In this document: in pieces, positions 10,600 through 20,330 of the stretch
Position numbering within the stretch: the stretch's first letter is position 1
Layout: every line of letters begins with the position of its first letter
Assembly (NCBI RefSeq): GCF_020781835.1
Contig: NZ_JAJGNJ010000005.1
Coordinates: forward strand, 235,750 to 299,749
DNA: 64,000 nt
Direction of reading: 5' to 3'
Source of the DNA: Microbacterium testaceum
Lineage (GTDB): Bacteria > Actinomycetota > Actinomycetes > Actinomycetales > Microbacteriaceae
Position numbers and translations under genes: made by a program
Notes under the pieces: generated by a model
Told to the model about the DNA's origin: nothing
What the model saw: only the letters and a program-made list of their open reading frames with translations
The model's database searches: none

Positions 10600-12258
10600 T
10601 CAGGACGTCGTGCCCTGCTGCACGGCGAGCACCCGGATGTCGCTGGCGACCAGGGTCCATGAGCTTCCGCGACGGCTGAACAGACGTCCGGTGTCGTCGA
10701 GGATGCGCACGCTCGCGCTGCCGCCGGCGATCGCCTCGGCGTTCTCGGGAACCGGACCGACCGTGCCGCGGCCGCCGACGCTCAGCTCGTCCAGGCGTGC
10801 GTCGCCGTCGACGGCGGTGAGCACCCCGACCGTGGTGTCGTCGAGCCAGGCGAGATCGAACGCCCCGGGCTCCGAGAACGACAGCACGTGCGGCGGGCCG
10901 AGATTGACCGTCGTGCCCTCCCGGACGACTCCGGCCAGCCACACCTCGCGGACGCCGGCGACCGTGACGACCGCGGCCACGCGCGTGCCGTCGCGCGAGA
11001 TCTGGAAGGACAGCACCTCGGAGGCATCCGGCCAGGCGTTGCCGATCTCACGCGGCACGCCCTGCGGCGTGTAGGCGCGCAGCTGGGAGGGCGCGGTGCG
11101 CGGAACGCTCCAGATCTCGCCCTCGGCGTCGATCGACGGCGGGAGAAGACCCGGGCGGTCGTCGAGGAGGAATGTGCCCCCGTCGATGAGGGCACTGGCG
11201 ACGGTCCCCTGCTGGGTGAGGACGGCGGCGAGACTGCGGTCCGCCTCGAGCTCGATGCTCACGGGAGCCAGTGACTCCACCGCGTCCGAGAGTTCGGGGA
11301 TGGTCTCCACCGCTTCGCCGCTGAGCACGCCGAACTCGCCCGCGCCGGTCAGCACCGCGGGCGACGGGTCGACACGCGTGACCTTCACCGGCAGTTCCGT
11401 CGCGGCGATGGGGGCACCGTCCACGGTCATCTCCACGTCGCTGATCCCGGCGGTGACGAGGCTCCGCGTCAGCTGCGTCTGCATGCGGTCGAGCGTCGTG
11501 CGATCCAGGCTCAGCGCCGCCGGCGGCAGCTGCACCTGGGCGACACCGCTCGAGGACAGCGTCACCGAGCGCCCCACCAGCGACAGCTCGTCGGGGAATG
11601 CGCTGCGCACCGCGCCGGCGAGCCAGGCGCTGGGCTGTCCGTCCACGAGGGCGGTCGTGACGCGGCTGGCCACGAGCGGACGCGGGAACCACCGGACGTC
11701 GGGGACGATGAAGCTCCACGTCGGGTCGAAGTAGGCCACGGTCGCCGCCTGGTAGACGGTCGGGAAGACCTCCTCGTACAGCACGACGCCGTCGGGCGCG
11801 GAGGTGATGCGCCACTGGTCGTCGACGCGCGCGAGCGTGAACGAGAGGTTCTCGGTGGCGCCGTTGACGGCCGGGGAGTAGGCGCCGTCGGCATCCACCC
11901 CGGCGACCGTCGACAGCTGCACCCCGACGGACGAGCCGTCGGGCACCGCGGTGGCTCGACGATCGGCGAGCCGGTCGATCGTGACGCGGGCGCGCGGGTC
12001 CCACTGGGTTCCCGGGGCGAGGAAGAGCTTCGCCGTGGCCCAGTCGTCGGCGGGACCGGAGCCCGCCCGCAGGAACCCTTCGACGATCTCGGCGGGCGAC
12101 GCGTCGTCCTGCGGACCGTCGGGCACGAAGGCGAACTCCTGCGCCTCGTCGCCCTGCGGACCGCGACCGGGGTTGACGTAACCGGTCGTGGGCAGACCCG
12201 TGCAGGCGCTGAGGACCAGCACCAGCAGCAGGCTCAGCCCGGCGAGTGAGCGCTTCAC
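10600..12258 (-). CDS. lpqB: Lipoprotein LpqB (MtrAB accessory)
   Basis: A 552-residue lipoprotein. The leader (VKRSLAGLSLLLVLVLSAC) ends in the lipobox LSAC with Cys19 as the lipidated residue. A GerMN-like domain follows, then a beta-propeller-like C-terminal half. LpqB interacts with the MtrB extracellular sensor and tunes MtrA phosphorylation, affecting cell division and wall integrity. The GTG start at 12258 overlaps the mtrB stop (GTGA) and has GGAGGAC upstream, so mtrA-mtrB-lpqB is one translationally coupled operon. Confidence 0.95.
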   Translation of the reverse strand: MKRSLAGLSLLLVLVLSACTGLPTTGYVNPGRGPQGDEAQEFAFVPDGPQDDASPAEIVEGFLRAGSGPADDWATAKLFLAPGTQWDPRARVTIDRLADRRATAVPDGSSVGVQLSTVAGVDADGAYSPAVNGATENLSFTLARVDDQWRITSAPDGVVLYEEVFPTVYQAATVAYFDPTWSFIVPDVRWFPRPLVASRVTTALVDGQPSAWLAGAVRSAFPDELSLVGRSVTLSSSGVAQVQLPPAALSLDRTTLDRMQTQLTRSLVTAGISDVEMTVDGAPIAATELPVKVTRVDPSPAVLTGAGEFGVLSGEAVETIPELSDAVESLAPVSIELEADRSLAAVLTQQGTVASALIDGGTFLLDDRPGLLPPSIDAEGEIWSVPRTAPSQLRAYTPQGVPREIGNAWPDASEVLSFQISRDGTRVAAVVTVAGVREVWLAGVVREGTTVNLGPPHVLSFSEPGAFDLAWLDDTTVGVLTAVDGDARLDELSVGGRGTVGPVPENAEAIAGGSASVRILDDTGRLFSRRGSSWTLVASDIRVLAVQQGTTS

Positions 12259-13940
12259 GAGGGTGTCCTCCCCGTTCGTCCGAGCGAGATGGGCTGGGTC
12301 AATCCCAGCGCCTCCAGCGCGCCCCCCTGCTCGTCCTCCGGGACGAGCGGCAGGGGCGAGCCGGTGAGCGGGCGTCCGTCGCGCGGAAGGGTGAGCAGGA
12401 AGTTGGATCCGTGTCCGAGCTCGGACCACACCGACAGCGTGCCCCCGTGCAGACGCGCGTCCCCCAGCGCGATCGAGAGCCCGAGGCCCGTACCGCCGAT
12501 CGTGCGCACGCGCGAAGGATCGGCTCTCCAGAACCGATCGAAGACCCGCTCGACGTCCTGGGCACGCATCCCCAGACCGAAGTCGCGGACGCTGAGGGCG
12601 ACGGCATCCCGGTCGCTGTCGACCGAGACGACGATCGGGCGTCCCTCGCCGTGCTCGATCGCGTTGCCCAGGAGGTTGCGGACGATGCGGCGCACGCGTC
12701 GCCCGTCCAGGTCGATGGGCGTGTAGCCACCGGGCGCGACCAGACGGACATCGCTGCCGTGCTGGTGGGCGAGTTGCTCCATCGACGCGATGACGTCCTC
12801 GGCCAGATGCGCCATGCTCGTCGGCTCGAGCTCGAGCTGTACCGACCCGGCGTCGTAGCGGCTGATCTCGAGCAGGTCGGCCAGGAGCACCTCGAATCGC
12901 TGCACCTGCGCGTGCAGCAGTTCGGCGGCGCGCGCCGTGGTCGGCTCGAACTCCGCGCGCTGATCGTTGATCATGTCGGCGGCCAGGCGGATCGTGGTCA
13001 GCGGCGTGCGCAACTCGTGCGAGACGTCGGACACGAACCTCTGCTGCACGAGCGAGAGTTCGGCGAGCTCCTTGATCTGCGACTCGATACTGTCGGCCAT
13101 CGCGTTGAACGAGCGGTTCAGCGTGGCCAGTTCGTCCTCGCCGCGCACGGGGAGCCGCACCCCGAGGTCACCCGCCGCGAGCTTGGCGCTGGTTTCGGCG
13201 GCATCCGCGATCGGGGTCGTCACCGACCGCAGAACGACCCACGCGATCGCCCCGATCAGCACGACGAGCACGAGCCCGACCACCCACAGCAGCACCTGCA
13301 CGAACGCGAGCGTCTGGGCGGCGCTGGTGAGGTCGTACCCCATGTACAGCTCGTAGTAATCGACACCGTCCTCGGCCGGGAACCGCAGTTGATGACCGAC
13401 CAGGATGCCGGGGACCTCACGGCCGTCGTCGGAGGGCAGCGCCACCGACTGCCACCACTGCAGGTCGGGGGTGGACTGCACCTGGGTGCGCAGCGCATCG
13501 GTGACGATCCCCGACTCGAACGCGGGAGAGATGAACGGCTGCGGAGCCAGCGGCGAGGGCGGGCCGATCCGGTAGAGGGCGATCAGGTCGCTCGAGGACT
13601 GCTGCGACAGGCGCGTGGCGATGCCGTTCATCAGCGTCTGAGCCGCCGCGGGATCGGTGGAGTCCACCGCCGCGTCCAGCGTGGCCTGGGCCGCCGCGGT
13701 GGCGCGCTGCGCCTCCAGGAGAACCTGGTCCTTCCGTGCCGTGAACAGCTCGTTCTGGATGACGAGGGCCATCGCGACGCAGGTGACGAGGATCGTCGCG
13801 GCGGTCAGGGCGACCGTGATGACGATCGTGCGGAACCGCAGGGAGCGCCGCCACAGGGTGGCCACGCGATCACGCATACGGCGCCAGTCCGTCCGCAGAC
13901 CCACCCGCCGGACCGGGAGCGTTCGCGCCGCGCCGGTCAC
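12255..13940 (-). CDS. mtrB: Sensor histidine kinase MtrB
   Basis: A 561-residue membrane histidine kinase. Near the N-terminus is a transmembrane segment (TIVITVALTAATILVTCVAM), then a periplasmic sensor of about 145 residues and a second membrane helix (LLWVVGLVLVVLIGAIAWVV). HAMP, the H-box FVSDVSHELRTPL (His308) and an ATPase domain with RNLLGNAIEHGEG, DFGLGM and GTGLGLS complete it. It phosphorylates MtrA. I chose GTG 13940 because it lies 7 nt after the mtrA stop with GAGG in between; an in-frame ATG at 13979 would overlap mtrA and lacks support. It overlaps lpqB by 4 bp. Confidence 0.94.
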   Translation of the reverse strand: MTGAARTLPVRRVGLRTDWRRMRDRVATLWRRSLRFRTIVITVALTAATILVTCVAMALVIQNELFTARKDQVLLEAQRATAAAQATLDAAVDSTDPAAAQTLMNGIATRLSQQSSSDLIALYRIGPPSPLAPQPFISPAFESGIVTDALRTQVQSTPDLQWWQSVALPSDDGREVPGILVGHQLRFPAEDGVDYYELYMGYDLTSAAQTLAFVQVLLWVVGLVLVVLIGAIAWVVLRSVTTPIADAAETSAKLAAGDLGVRLPVRGEDELATLNRSFNAMADSIESQIKELAELSLVQQRFVSDVSHELRTPLTTIRLAADMINDQRAEFEPTTARAAELLHAQVQRFEVLLADLLEISRYDAGSVQLELEPTSMAHLAEDVIASMEQLAHQHGSDVRLVAPGGYTPIDLDGRRVRRIVRNLLGNAIEHGEGRPIVVSVDSDRDAVALSVRDFGLGMRAQDVERVFDRFWRADPSRVRTIGGTGLGLSIALGDARLHGGTLSVWSELGHGSNFLLTLPRDGRPLTGSPLPLVPEDEQGGALEALGLTQPISLGRTGRTPS

Positions 13941-13947
13941 GAGGACC

Positions 13948-14628
13948 TCAAGCCACCGCGCCGGCGCGATAGCCCACACCGCGAACAGTCGTCACGATGC
14001 GCGGGTTGTCGGGGTCGGCCTCGATCTTGGCGCGCAACCGCTGCACGTGGACGTTCACGAGGCGGGTGTCGGCCTTGTAGTGGTAACCCCACACCTGCTC
14101 CAGCAGCATCTCGCGCGAGAACACCTGCTGCGGCTTCTCGGCGAGGGCGACGAGGAGCTCGAACTCCAACGGCGTCAGGGCGATCGGGGTCTCGCCGCGG
14201 CGCACCTCGTGGGCGGCGACGTCGACGACGAGATCGCCGATCCGCAGCGTCTCGTCGACCGGGGCCGGCGCGGGACGCAGTCGCGTGCGGATGCGGGCGA
14301 CGAGCTCCTTCGGGTTGAACGGCTTGACGATGTAGTCGTCGGCGCCGGACTCGAGCCCCTTCACCACGTCGGCGGTGTCGGTACGGGCCGTGAGCATGAT
14401 GATCGGGATGCCGGACTCCGCCCGCACGCGCGTGCAGATCTCGATGCCGTCGACGCCGGGCAGCATGAGGTCGAGGAGGATCAGGTCGGGCCGCTCGGTG
14501 CGCCACGCCTCGACCGCCTGGGCACCGTCGGCGCAGAACACCGTCTCGAATCCCTCGGTGCGCAGCACGATGCCGATCATCTCGGCCAGCGCGGTGTCGT
14601 CGTCGACAACCAGGATCCGTGAAGTCAT
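13948..14628 (-). CDS. mtrA: Response regulator MtrA
   Basis: A 226-residue OmpR/PhoB-type response regulator. The receiver domain shows the acidic pocket VVDDD (7-11), phospho-acceptor D53 in LLDLMLPG and conserved K102 in IVKPFNP. The winged-helix DNA-binding domain occupies about 130-225 (REMLLEQVWGYHYKADTRLV). MtrA is essential in mycobacteria and controls genes for DNA replication, peptidoglycan turnover and division. ATG at 14628 is preceded by GGAAGA at 9-nt spacing. It is the first gene of the mtrAB-lpqB operon and divergent from the 14789 membrane protein gene. Confidence 0.97.
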   Translation of the reverse strand: MTSRILVVDDDTALAEMIGIVLRTEGFETVFCADGAQAVEAWRTERPDLILLDLMLPGVDGIEICTRVRAESGIPIIMLTARTDTADVVKGLESGADDYIVKPFNPKELVARIRTRLRPAPAPVDETLRIGDLVVDVAAHEVRRGETPIALTPLEFELLVALAEKPQQVFSREMLLEQVWGYHYKADTRLVNVHVQRLRAKIEADPDNPRIVTTVRGVGYRAGAVA

Positions 14629-14788
14629 CGGGTGTACGTCTTCCGTCTCGGCCCCGCGGGAAACGGGCAATGCACCGCGGGTAGGGCGCATCACCCCGAG
14701 CGTAGTCGACGTGCCCGCGAGCGAGGTGAGCGTGTCGGGGGTGTGTGACACGATGAAGGACACAGCCCACCGCCGAGGAGGCGCCATC

Positions 14789-16060
14789 GTGACCGCGTAC
14801 CCCGCCTGGACGCCGGCCTCGCGCGCCGGGATCGTGCCCCTGCACCCGTACGGCTTCGGCACCATCCTCGGCCGCTCCTTCGTGGCTCTGCGCCACAACC
14901 CGCGCGTGCTGCTCGGTTTCGCCCTCGTCGTGCAGACGGTGGCCTACCTCGTCGTGACCGCGGCGCTCGCCGCGGTGGCGATCGCCAGCTTCGCGCGGCT
15001 GGACACCCTCGTCGAGGGCAGCGACGAGTTCGACGCCGTGCTCGCCGGGTCCATCGCCCTCACGGGAGTCGCGGCCCTCGTGCTGGGGGCCCTGGCCGGA
15101 ACGCTGAGCGTGCTGGTGCAAGCGGTCGTCGTCGCCGAGGTGGCGTCCGCGGTGGTCGCCGAGAAGCCCACACTGCGCGATGCCTGGCGTCGCGTGCGCC
15201 CGGTGTTCCTCCGGCTCGTCGGATACGCGCTGCTGACGCTGGTCGCCGCGACGGTGGTCCTGGCCGTGCTCGGAGGGATCGCCGTGCTCCTGGGCCTGGC
15301 GTCCCTTCCCCTCGGGATCGTCGCGGGAGTGCTGTTCGCCCTCGGACTCATTCCCCTCTACCTGTGGCTGGCCACGAAGCTCTTCCTCGTCCCCTCCGCG
15401 ATGATCCTCGAGGGCGTCGGCATCCGCCGGGCCATCGTCCGCTCGTGGGTGCTGACCCGTCGGCGGTTCTGGTCCACGTTCGGCGTGATCGTGATCATCT
15501 CGCTCGCGTTCGGCTTCGTCGCGCAGGTCATCTCGATCCCTCTCAGCCTGCTGTCCGGCGGGATCTCGACGATCGTCGCGCCCACCGGAGCGGACGGCCC
15601 CGGCACTCTGGTCGCCTTCGTCGTGATCCAGCTCGTCGGACAGATCGGCATTCTGCTCGTGCAGTGCGTCGCCGTGGTGGTGCAGTCGACCTCCGCCGTC
15701 CTGGTGTACGTCGACGCCCGCATGCGTGTCGAGGGTCTGGACCACGACCTGTCCGCCTACGTCGAGGCGCGCGACTCCGGCGCGTCGGCGCTGCCCGACC
15801 CCTTCCGGGTGGGAGCCGGCCGCACCGTTGCGCCCGCCCCGGCGTGGGCGGGCGCCGTCGGCGCGGCCGCGCCGGTCTGGCCCGCCCCCGCGGCGCCCGC
15901 GCCGGAGTGGCCCCCGGCCGGCGCCGCGCCGTCACCGGCCTCGCCCGCACCGCCCGCGCAGGACTGGCCCGCACCGGCCGCGCCCGCGCAGGCGGCACCG
16001 CCGACGCCGCCCGACCCGACCGTGTGGGCCGCACCCGGCAGCCCGCCCCGGGGATCGTGA
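14789..16060 (+). CDS. Multi-pass membrane protein with Pro/Ala-rich tail (Rv3689-like)
   Basis: A 423-residue protein with about six hydrophobic segments between residues 30 and 325 and a cytosolic-looking tail from about 340. The tail is rich in Pro, Ala and Trp, with near-repeats of the form WPAPAAPA. Function is unknown; the order membrane protein-DUF4129-DUF4350-MoxR-DUF58 resembles mycobacterial Rv3689-Rv3693. GTG at 14789 has GAGGAGG at 14774-14780; an in-frame ATG at 14753 is a weaker alternative. It overlaps the next gene by GTGA, so the five genes to 20175 form one operon. Confidence 0.8.
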   Translation: MTAYPAWTPASRAGIVPLHPYGFGTILGRSFVALRHNPRVLLGFALVVQTVAYLVVTAALAAVAIASFARLDTLVEGSDEFDAVLAGSIALTGVAALVLGALAGTLSVLVQAVVVAEVASAVVAEKPTLRDAWRRVRPVFLRLVGYALLTLVAATVVLAVLGGIAVLLGLASLPLGIVAGVLFALGLIPLYLWLATKLFLVPSAMILEGVGIRRAIVRSWVLTRRRFWSTFGVIVIISLAFGFVAQVISIPLSLLSGGISTIVAPTGADGPGTLVAFVVIQLVGQIGILLVQCVAVVVQSTSAVLVYVDARMRVEGLDHDLSAYVEARDSGASALPDPFRVGAGRTVAPAPAWAGAVGAAAPVWPAPAAPAPEWPPAGAAPSPASPAPPAQDWPAPAAPAQAAPPTPPDPTVWAAPGSPPRGS

Positions 16061-16728
16061 ACCCCCTGCTGTGGTCTCGGCCGGGCTTCGTGCCGCTGCT
16101 CCCCGACGCCGACGAGGCGCGGGACCGGGCCCAGCGCGAGCTCGCCGATCCGATCTACCGCGCCGCCGAGCCGACCGCGTTCGACCGCGCGGCCCGTGCC
16201 GTGCGCGACTTCCTCGAGGGGCTCCTCACGGCCCCCGCCTCGGGTGACTGGGGGCCGTGGGCCTTCGTCGTCCTGGCCGTGATCGTCGTCGCGGCCATCG
16301 TCGTGGGAGTGCTCATCTGGGGACGGCCCCGCGGCGTCGTCCGGGCACGGCCCGCGGCGCGGGCGCTGTTCGACGACGACGACGAACGCTCCGCCGACGA
16401 GCTGCGCGCGGACGCTGCAGCGGCCGCCGAACACGGCGCCTGGGACGACGCGGTCGTGCTGCGCTTCCGCGCGTTCGCGCGCGGTCTCACCGAGCGCGGC
16501 ATCGTCGATCCTCCACCGGGGGCCACCGCGCGCGCGTTCTCCCGATCCGTCGGTGAAGCCCTGCCCGGGCTCGCCGGTCCCGCCGCCGAGGGCGCCGGCG
16601 TCTTCGACGACGTGCGCTACCTCGGCCGTCCCGGTACCGCCGAGACGTACGGTCTCGTCGCCCGTCTCGACGACACATCCGTGCGCGCCCGGGTCGTGCT
16701 TCCGGGTGCCCCGGCGGTCGCCCCGTGA
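16057..16728 (+). CDS. DUF4129 membrane protein
   Basis: A 223-residue protein with one membrane helix at about 66-88 (WAFVVLAVIVVAAIVVGVLI). A C-terminal DUF4129 domain follows (ADELRADAAAAAEHGAWDDA, then ERGIVDPPPGATARAF and the conserved YLGRPGTAETY). DUF4129 domains also occur fused to transglutaminase-like proteins and accompany MoxR/DUF58 operons, where an envelope-maturation role is suspected but not shown. It starts at GTG 16057 inside the previous stop and ends overlapping the next gene by GTGA. Confidence 0.85.
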   Translation: MNPLLWSRPGFVPLLPDADEARDRAQRELADPIYRAAEPTAFDRAARAVRDFLEGLLTAPASGDWGPWAFVVLAVIVVAAIVVGVLIWGRPRGVVRARPAARALFDDDDERSADELRADAAAAAEHGAWDDAVVLRFRAFARGLTERGIVDPPPGATARAFSRSVGEALPGLAGPAAEGAGVFDDVRYLGRPGTAETYGLVARLDDTSVRARVVLPGAPAVAP

Positions 16729-17891
16729 CCGCTGTCACCGCGTCGCCCCCTCGCCGCCGGAGCGCCGCCGCCGGGTGGATCGCCCTCGTCGCCGCACTCG
16801 CAATCGTGGCGCTTCTGGGCACGACGCTCGTGTTCGGCGGGTGGACCCCGCGCGACACCCTCGATCCGGAGTCACCGGCGCCGGACGGGACGCGCGCCCT
16901 CGTGCGCCTGCTCGAGCAGCAGGGCGTGCGCGTCGTCGTCGCACGCGACCTCGCCGCCGCCGAGCGCGAGCTCGCCGCCGATCGGGGGACCCTCGTCATG
17001 CGCGACGCACCGATGCTCTCCGACGGCACCCTGCGCAGACTCGGGGCGAAGGCGCGCGACACCGTGCTGATCGAGCCGCGCTCCCGCAGCCTCGACGTCC
17101 TGGTGCGCGGTTCCTCGCTCGCGGGGGTCGCCGAAGACCGCGCCGTGGACGGCGCGTGCGATCTGCCGGTCGCACGCGCGGCCGGCCCCACCCGGATCGG
17201 CCAGCTCTTCACCCCGGGGGCGGACGTGGCCGGCTGCTACCCCGCGGACGACGGATTCGGTGTCCTCGCGTGGGGCGACGGCGAGGCGACCGTGACGGCG
17301 GTCGACGGCCTGTCGGTCGTCACCAACCGCGCCCTCCCCCTCGACGGCAACGCCGCGCTCGCCGTCGGTCTTCTGGGCCGGTCCCCCACACTGGTCTGGT
17401 ACGTGCCGTCCCCAGCGGATGCCGACACCGGTGTCGCGGCACCCACGATCGGGGATCTCACCCCGGCCTGGGTGACGCCGGCCCTGGTGCTGCTGCTGCT
17501 CGCCGGCCTCACCGCCGCCCTCTGGCGCGGGCGGCGCTTCGGTCCGCTGGTCGCCGAGCGTCTGCCCGTCACGGTACGGGCGAGCGAGACCACCGAGGGC
17601 CGCGCCCGCCTCTATGCCGCCTCGCGAGACGCCGCACACGCGCTCGACGAGCTTCGGCGGGCCACCCGCCGCCGTCTCGTGCGTCTGCTCGGCCTGTCCC
17701 CCCGCACCCCGCCCGAGCACATCGCCGACGCCGTGGCCGAACGGCTCGGCGCCGATCGCGCGGTGGTGCACGGCATCCTGATCGACGATCTCCCCCGCAC
17801 GGACCGCGATCTCGTCGCGGCCAGCGATCGCCTTCGCGATCTCGAGACGAGCGTGCGCGCGACCCTCCGAACGGAAAGGACCCCCCGATGA
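16725..17891 (+). CDS. DUF4350 membrane protein
   Basis: A 388-residue protein with a membrane helix at about 18-38 (WIALVAALAIVALLGTTLVF), an outward-facing domain of about 200 residues, a second helix near 245-263 (LVLLLLAGLTAALW) and a basic helical C-terminal region. The DUF4350 region starts around the segment DTLDPESPAPDGTRALVRLL and resembles a GATase-like fold in the family. It corresponds by order to Rv3691. Starts at GTG 16725 (GTGA overlap) and ends overlapping moxR by ATGA. Function unknown. Confidence 0.83.
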   Translation: MTAVTASPPRRRSAAAGWIALVAALAIVALLGTTLVFGGWTPRDTLDPESPAPDGTRALVRLLEQQGVRVVVARDLAAAERELAADRGTLVMRDAPMLSDGTLRRLGAKARDTVLIEPRSRSLDVLVRGSSLAGVAEDRAVDGACDLPVARAAGPTRIGQLFTPGADVAGCYPADDGFGVLAWGDGEATVTAVDGLSVVTNRALPLDGNAALAVGLLGRSPTLVWYVPSPADADTGVAAPTIGDLTPAWVTPALVLLLLAGLTAALWRGRRFGPLVAERLPVTVRASETTEGRARLYAASRDAAHALDELRRATRRRLVRLLGLSPRTPPEHIADAVAERLGADRAVVHGILIDDLPRTDRDLVAASDRLRDLETSVRATLRTERTPR

Positions 17892-18874
17892 CCGACAGTC
17901 CTCTCGGCTCTCCCCTCCCCGACGACGCCGACCTGCGGCAGGCGATGCATCGGGTGCGCACCGAGGTCGGCAAGGCCGTGGTCGGACAGGACGGCACCGT
18001 CACCGGCCTCCTCATCGCGCTGCTCGCCCGCGGACACGTACTGCTGGAGGGCGTCCCGGGTGTCGCCAAGACGCTGCTCGTCCGCTCGTTCAGCCGCGCT
18101 CTGGGTCTCGACACGCGGCGCGTGCAGTTCACGCCCGACCTCATGCCCGGCGACGTCACGGGCTCGTTGGTCTACGACGCCCGCTCGGGCGAGTTCGAGT
18201 TCCGCGCCGGTCCGGTGTTCACGCACGTGCTGCTCGCCGACGAGATCAACCGGACACCCCCCAAGACGCAGGCGGCGCTCCTCGAGGCCATGGAGGAACG
18301 CCAGGTCTCCTCGGACGGCGTGAGCCGGGTCCTCCCCGACCCGTTCCTCGTCGCCGCCACCCAGAACCCCGTCGAGCACGAGGGCACCTACACGCTCCCC
18401 GAGGCCCAGCTCGACCGCTTCCTGCTGAAGCTCGTGGTGGACCTGCCCGGACGCGATGCCGAGGTCGACGTCCTGCGCCGGCACGCCGGCGGGTTCGACC
18501 CGCGGCGCCTCGGCGAGGCGGGGATGGATGCCGTCATCACGCCGACCGAGATCCTGGCGGCGCAGCGTGCGGCGGCATCCGTCGCGGTCGCCGACGACGT
18601 GCTCGGCTACGTCGTCGACCTCGCCCGCGCGACGCGACAGAGCCCCTCGGTGCTGCTCGGGGTGAGTCCCCGTGCCTCGACGGGGCTGCTCGCGGCGGCC
18701 AAGGCCTGGGCGTGGCTCGGCGGCTACCCCGCGATCACGCCCGATCACGTCCAGACGATGCTCGTGCCGGTGTGGCGACACCGCATCCGCCTGCGCCCCG
18801 AGGCCGAGATCGAGGGTGTCTCGGTGGATGCCGTCCTCACCTCGGTCCTGCAGCAGACCCGCGTCCCGCTCTGA
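17888..18874 (+). CDS. MoxR-family AAA+ ATPase
   Basis: A 328-residue MoxR ATPase. Walker A is GVPGVAKT (55-62) and Walker B is LLADEIN (116-122), followed by the helix NRTPPKTQAALLEAMEERQV, sensor 1 in ATQNPVEHEGTY and a lid domain. MoxR proteins act as chaperones that mature or assemble partner complexes, usually with a VWA/DUF58 protein encoded next door, as here. ATG 17888 overlaps the previous stop (ATGA) and the stop overlaps the DUF58 start, so the pair should be made in step. Confidence 0.94.
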   Translation: MTDSPLGSPLPDDADLRQAMHRVRTEVGKAVVGQDGTVTGLLIALLARGHVLLEGVPGVAKTLLVRSFSRALGLDTRRVQFTPDLMPGDVTGSLVYDARSGEFEFRAGPVFTHVLLADEINRTPPKTQAALLEAMEERQVSSDGVSRVLPDPFLVAATQNPVEHEGTYTLPEAQLDRFLLKLVVDLPGRDAEVDVLRRHAGGFDPRRLGEAGMDAVITPTEILAAQRAAASVAVADDVLGYVVDLARATRQSPSVLLGVSPRASTGLLAAAKAWAWLGGYPAITPDHVQTMLVPVWRHRIRLRPEAEIEGVSVDAVLTSVLQQTRVPL

Positions 18875-20175
18875 TGTACGTCACCGGCCGTCTGGCCCTG
18901 CTCGTCGCGCTGGGGGTCGTCCCGCTGATCCTCTTCACGGCGGCAGGCGCCGGCCCCTGGGCCGTGGCCGGCGTGTGGGTGCTGCTGTGCGCGGTGCTGG
19001 GCGCGGCCGACGTCCTCCTCGCCGCGGACGCCCGGACGCTCGAGATCTCGCGGCGCCTGCCCGAACGGGCGCTGCGGGACCAGCCGGTGGCGGCCGAGCT
19101 GAGCGTGCGCAATCTCGGTCGTCGCACGCTGCGCGCGCGCGTACGCGACGCGTGGCAGCCCACCGCGGGGGCGCCCACGGAGCGACTGCGTCTGGTCGTC
19201 CCTCCCGGCGAACGGCGAGCCGCGTCGCTCCCGCTGCTGCCCCGGCGCCGGGGCGAGTTGCGCAGCGAGTTCGTCGTCATCCGGTCCGAGGGCCCGCTCC
19301 GCCTCGCCGGGCGGCAGACCCTGCTGGCGATCCCCGCGCGTCTGCGCGTGCTCCCGCCGTTCACATCGCGACGGCACCTGCCCTCGCGGCTGGCGCGGCT
19401 GCGCGAACTCGATGGCAACACGACGGTGCAGGTGCGCGGCGCGGGCACGGAGTTCGACAGCCTCCGCGAGTACGTCCGCGGCGACGACGTGCGCTCGATC
19501 GACTGGCGCGCCACCGCTCGGGCCGGCACGACGATGCTGCGCACCTGGCGGCCCGAACGCGACCGGCACGTCGTCATCGTCATCGACACGGGGCGTACCG
19601 CGGCGGCGCGCGTGGGCGACGGCGCCCGACTCGACGCGGCCATGGAGGCGGCCCTGCTGCTCTCGGCCCTGGCGGCCCGGGCGGGCGACCACGTGCACCT
19701 TCTGATGTTCGATCGGGTGACCCGGGCTCGCGTCACCCGCGTCGACGGCGCGCCGCTCCTGCCCGCCCTCGTGGACGCCATGGCACCCGTGGAGCCGCAG
19801 CTGATCGACACCGACTGGGATGCCGCCTTCGCCCAGGTGCGCGGCCTGACGCAGCGTCCGGCCCTGGTGGTGCTGCTCACGGCCGCCGACGACCCCGAGG
19901 CCGCGCGCGCGTTCCTCGCGTCCCTGCCGGCCGTGGCGGCGCGCTCCCGCCTCCTGGTGGCGACCGCCACGGACGGTCCCGGCGACGTTCCCGAACGCGA
20001 GGATGCCGCGGCCGTGTACGCCGCCGCGGCCATCGAGCGTGCGCGGTCCGACGCCGACCGCGTCCGGGCGGCCGTCGTGCGCGCGGGCGGAGACGCCGTC
20101 GCTGCCTCGGCCGACGATCTGCCGCCGCTCGTGGCCGACCACTACCTCGCGCTGAAGGCGGCCGGTCGCCTCTGA
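18874..20175 (+). CDS. DUF58 protein, MoxR partner
   Basis: A 433-residue protein with two N-terminal membrane helices (about 6-23 and 29-50) and the DUF58 core at about 192-214 (FDSLREYVRGDDVRSIDWRA). A von Willebrand-like region (HVVIVIDTG) follows near residue 230. DUF58 proteins are the usual MoxR clients or partners; the exact process is unknown. The start ATG shares its A with the moxR stop (TGATG). It is the last gene of the operon begun at 14789. In mycobacteria SpoIIM and RDD genes follow; here oleA comes next after 155 bp that contain a possible promoter (TATCCT, 20246-20251). Confidence 0.9.
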   Translation: MYVTGRLALLVALGVVPLILFTAAGAGPWAVAGVWVLLCAVLGAADVLLAADARTLEISRRLPERALRDQPVAAELSVRNLGRRTLRARVRDAWQPTAGAPTERLRLVVPPGERRAASLPLLPRRRGELRSEFVVIRSEGPLRLAGRQTLLAIPARLRVLPPFTSRRHLPSRLARLRELDGNTTVQVRGAGTEFDSLREYVRGDDVRSIDWRATARAGTTMLRTWRPERDRHVVIVIDTGRTAAARVGDGARLDAAMEAALLLSALAARAGDHVHLLMFDRVTRARVTRVDGAPLLPALVDAMAPVEPQLIDTDWDAAFAQVRGLTQRPALVVLLTAADDPEAARAFLASLPAVAARSRLLVATATDGPGDVPEREDAAAVYAAAAIERARSDADRVRAAVVRAGGDAVAASADDLPPLVADHYLALKAAGRL

Positions 20176-20330
20176 GACGACGGCCCCCGGCATCCGTGTC
20201 CGTAGCACACCCTCCCCCATGCGCCCGGTCGTATACGTCGCGGCTTATCCTGGGGGATACCCTTCCAGCCGCCGGCGTGTCCCTTCGCGCGCGCGGCTCG
20301 GCCGTCTACGCACAGGATGCGGGAGCTCTC

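Noticed and set aside
13941..13979. Upstream ATG at 13979 as the mtrB start
   Set aside because: It would overlap mtrA by over 30 bp and lacks a Shine-Dalgarno; GTG 13940 sits right after the mtrA stop with GAGG in place.
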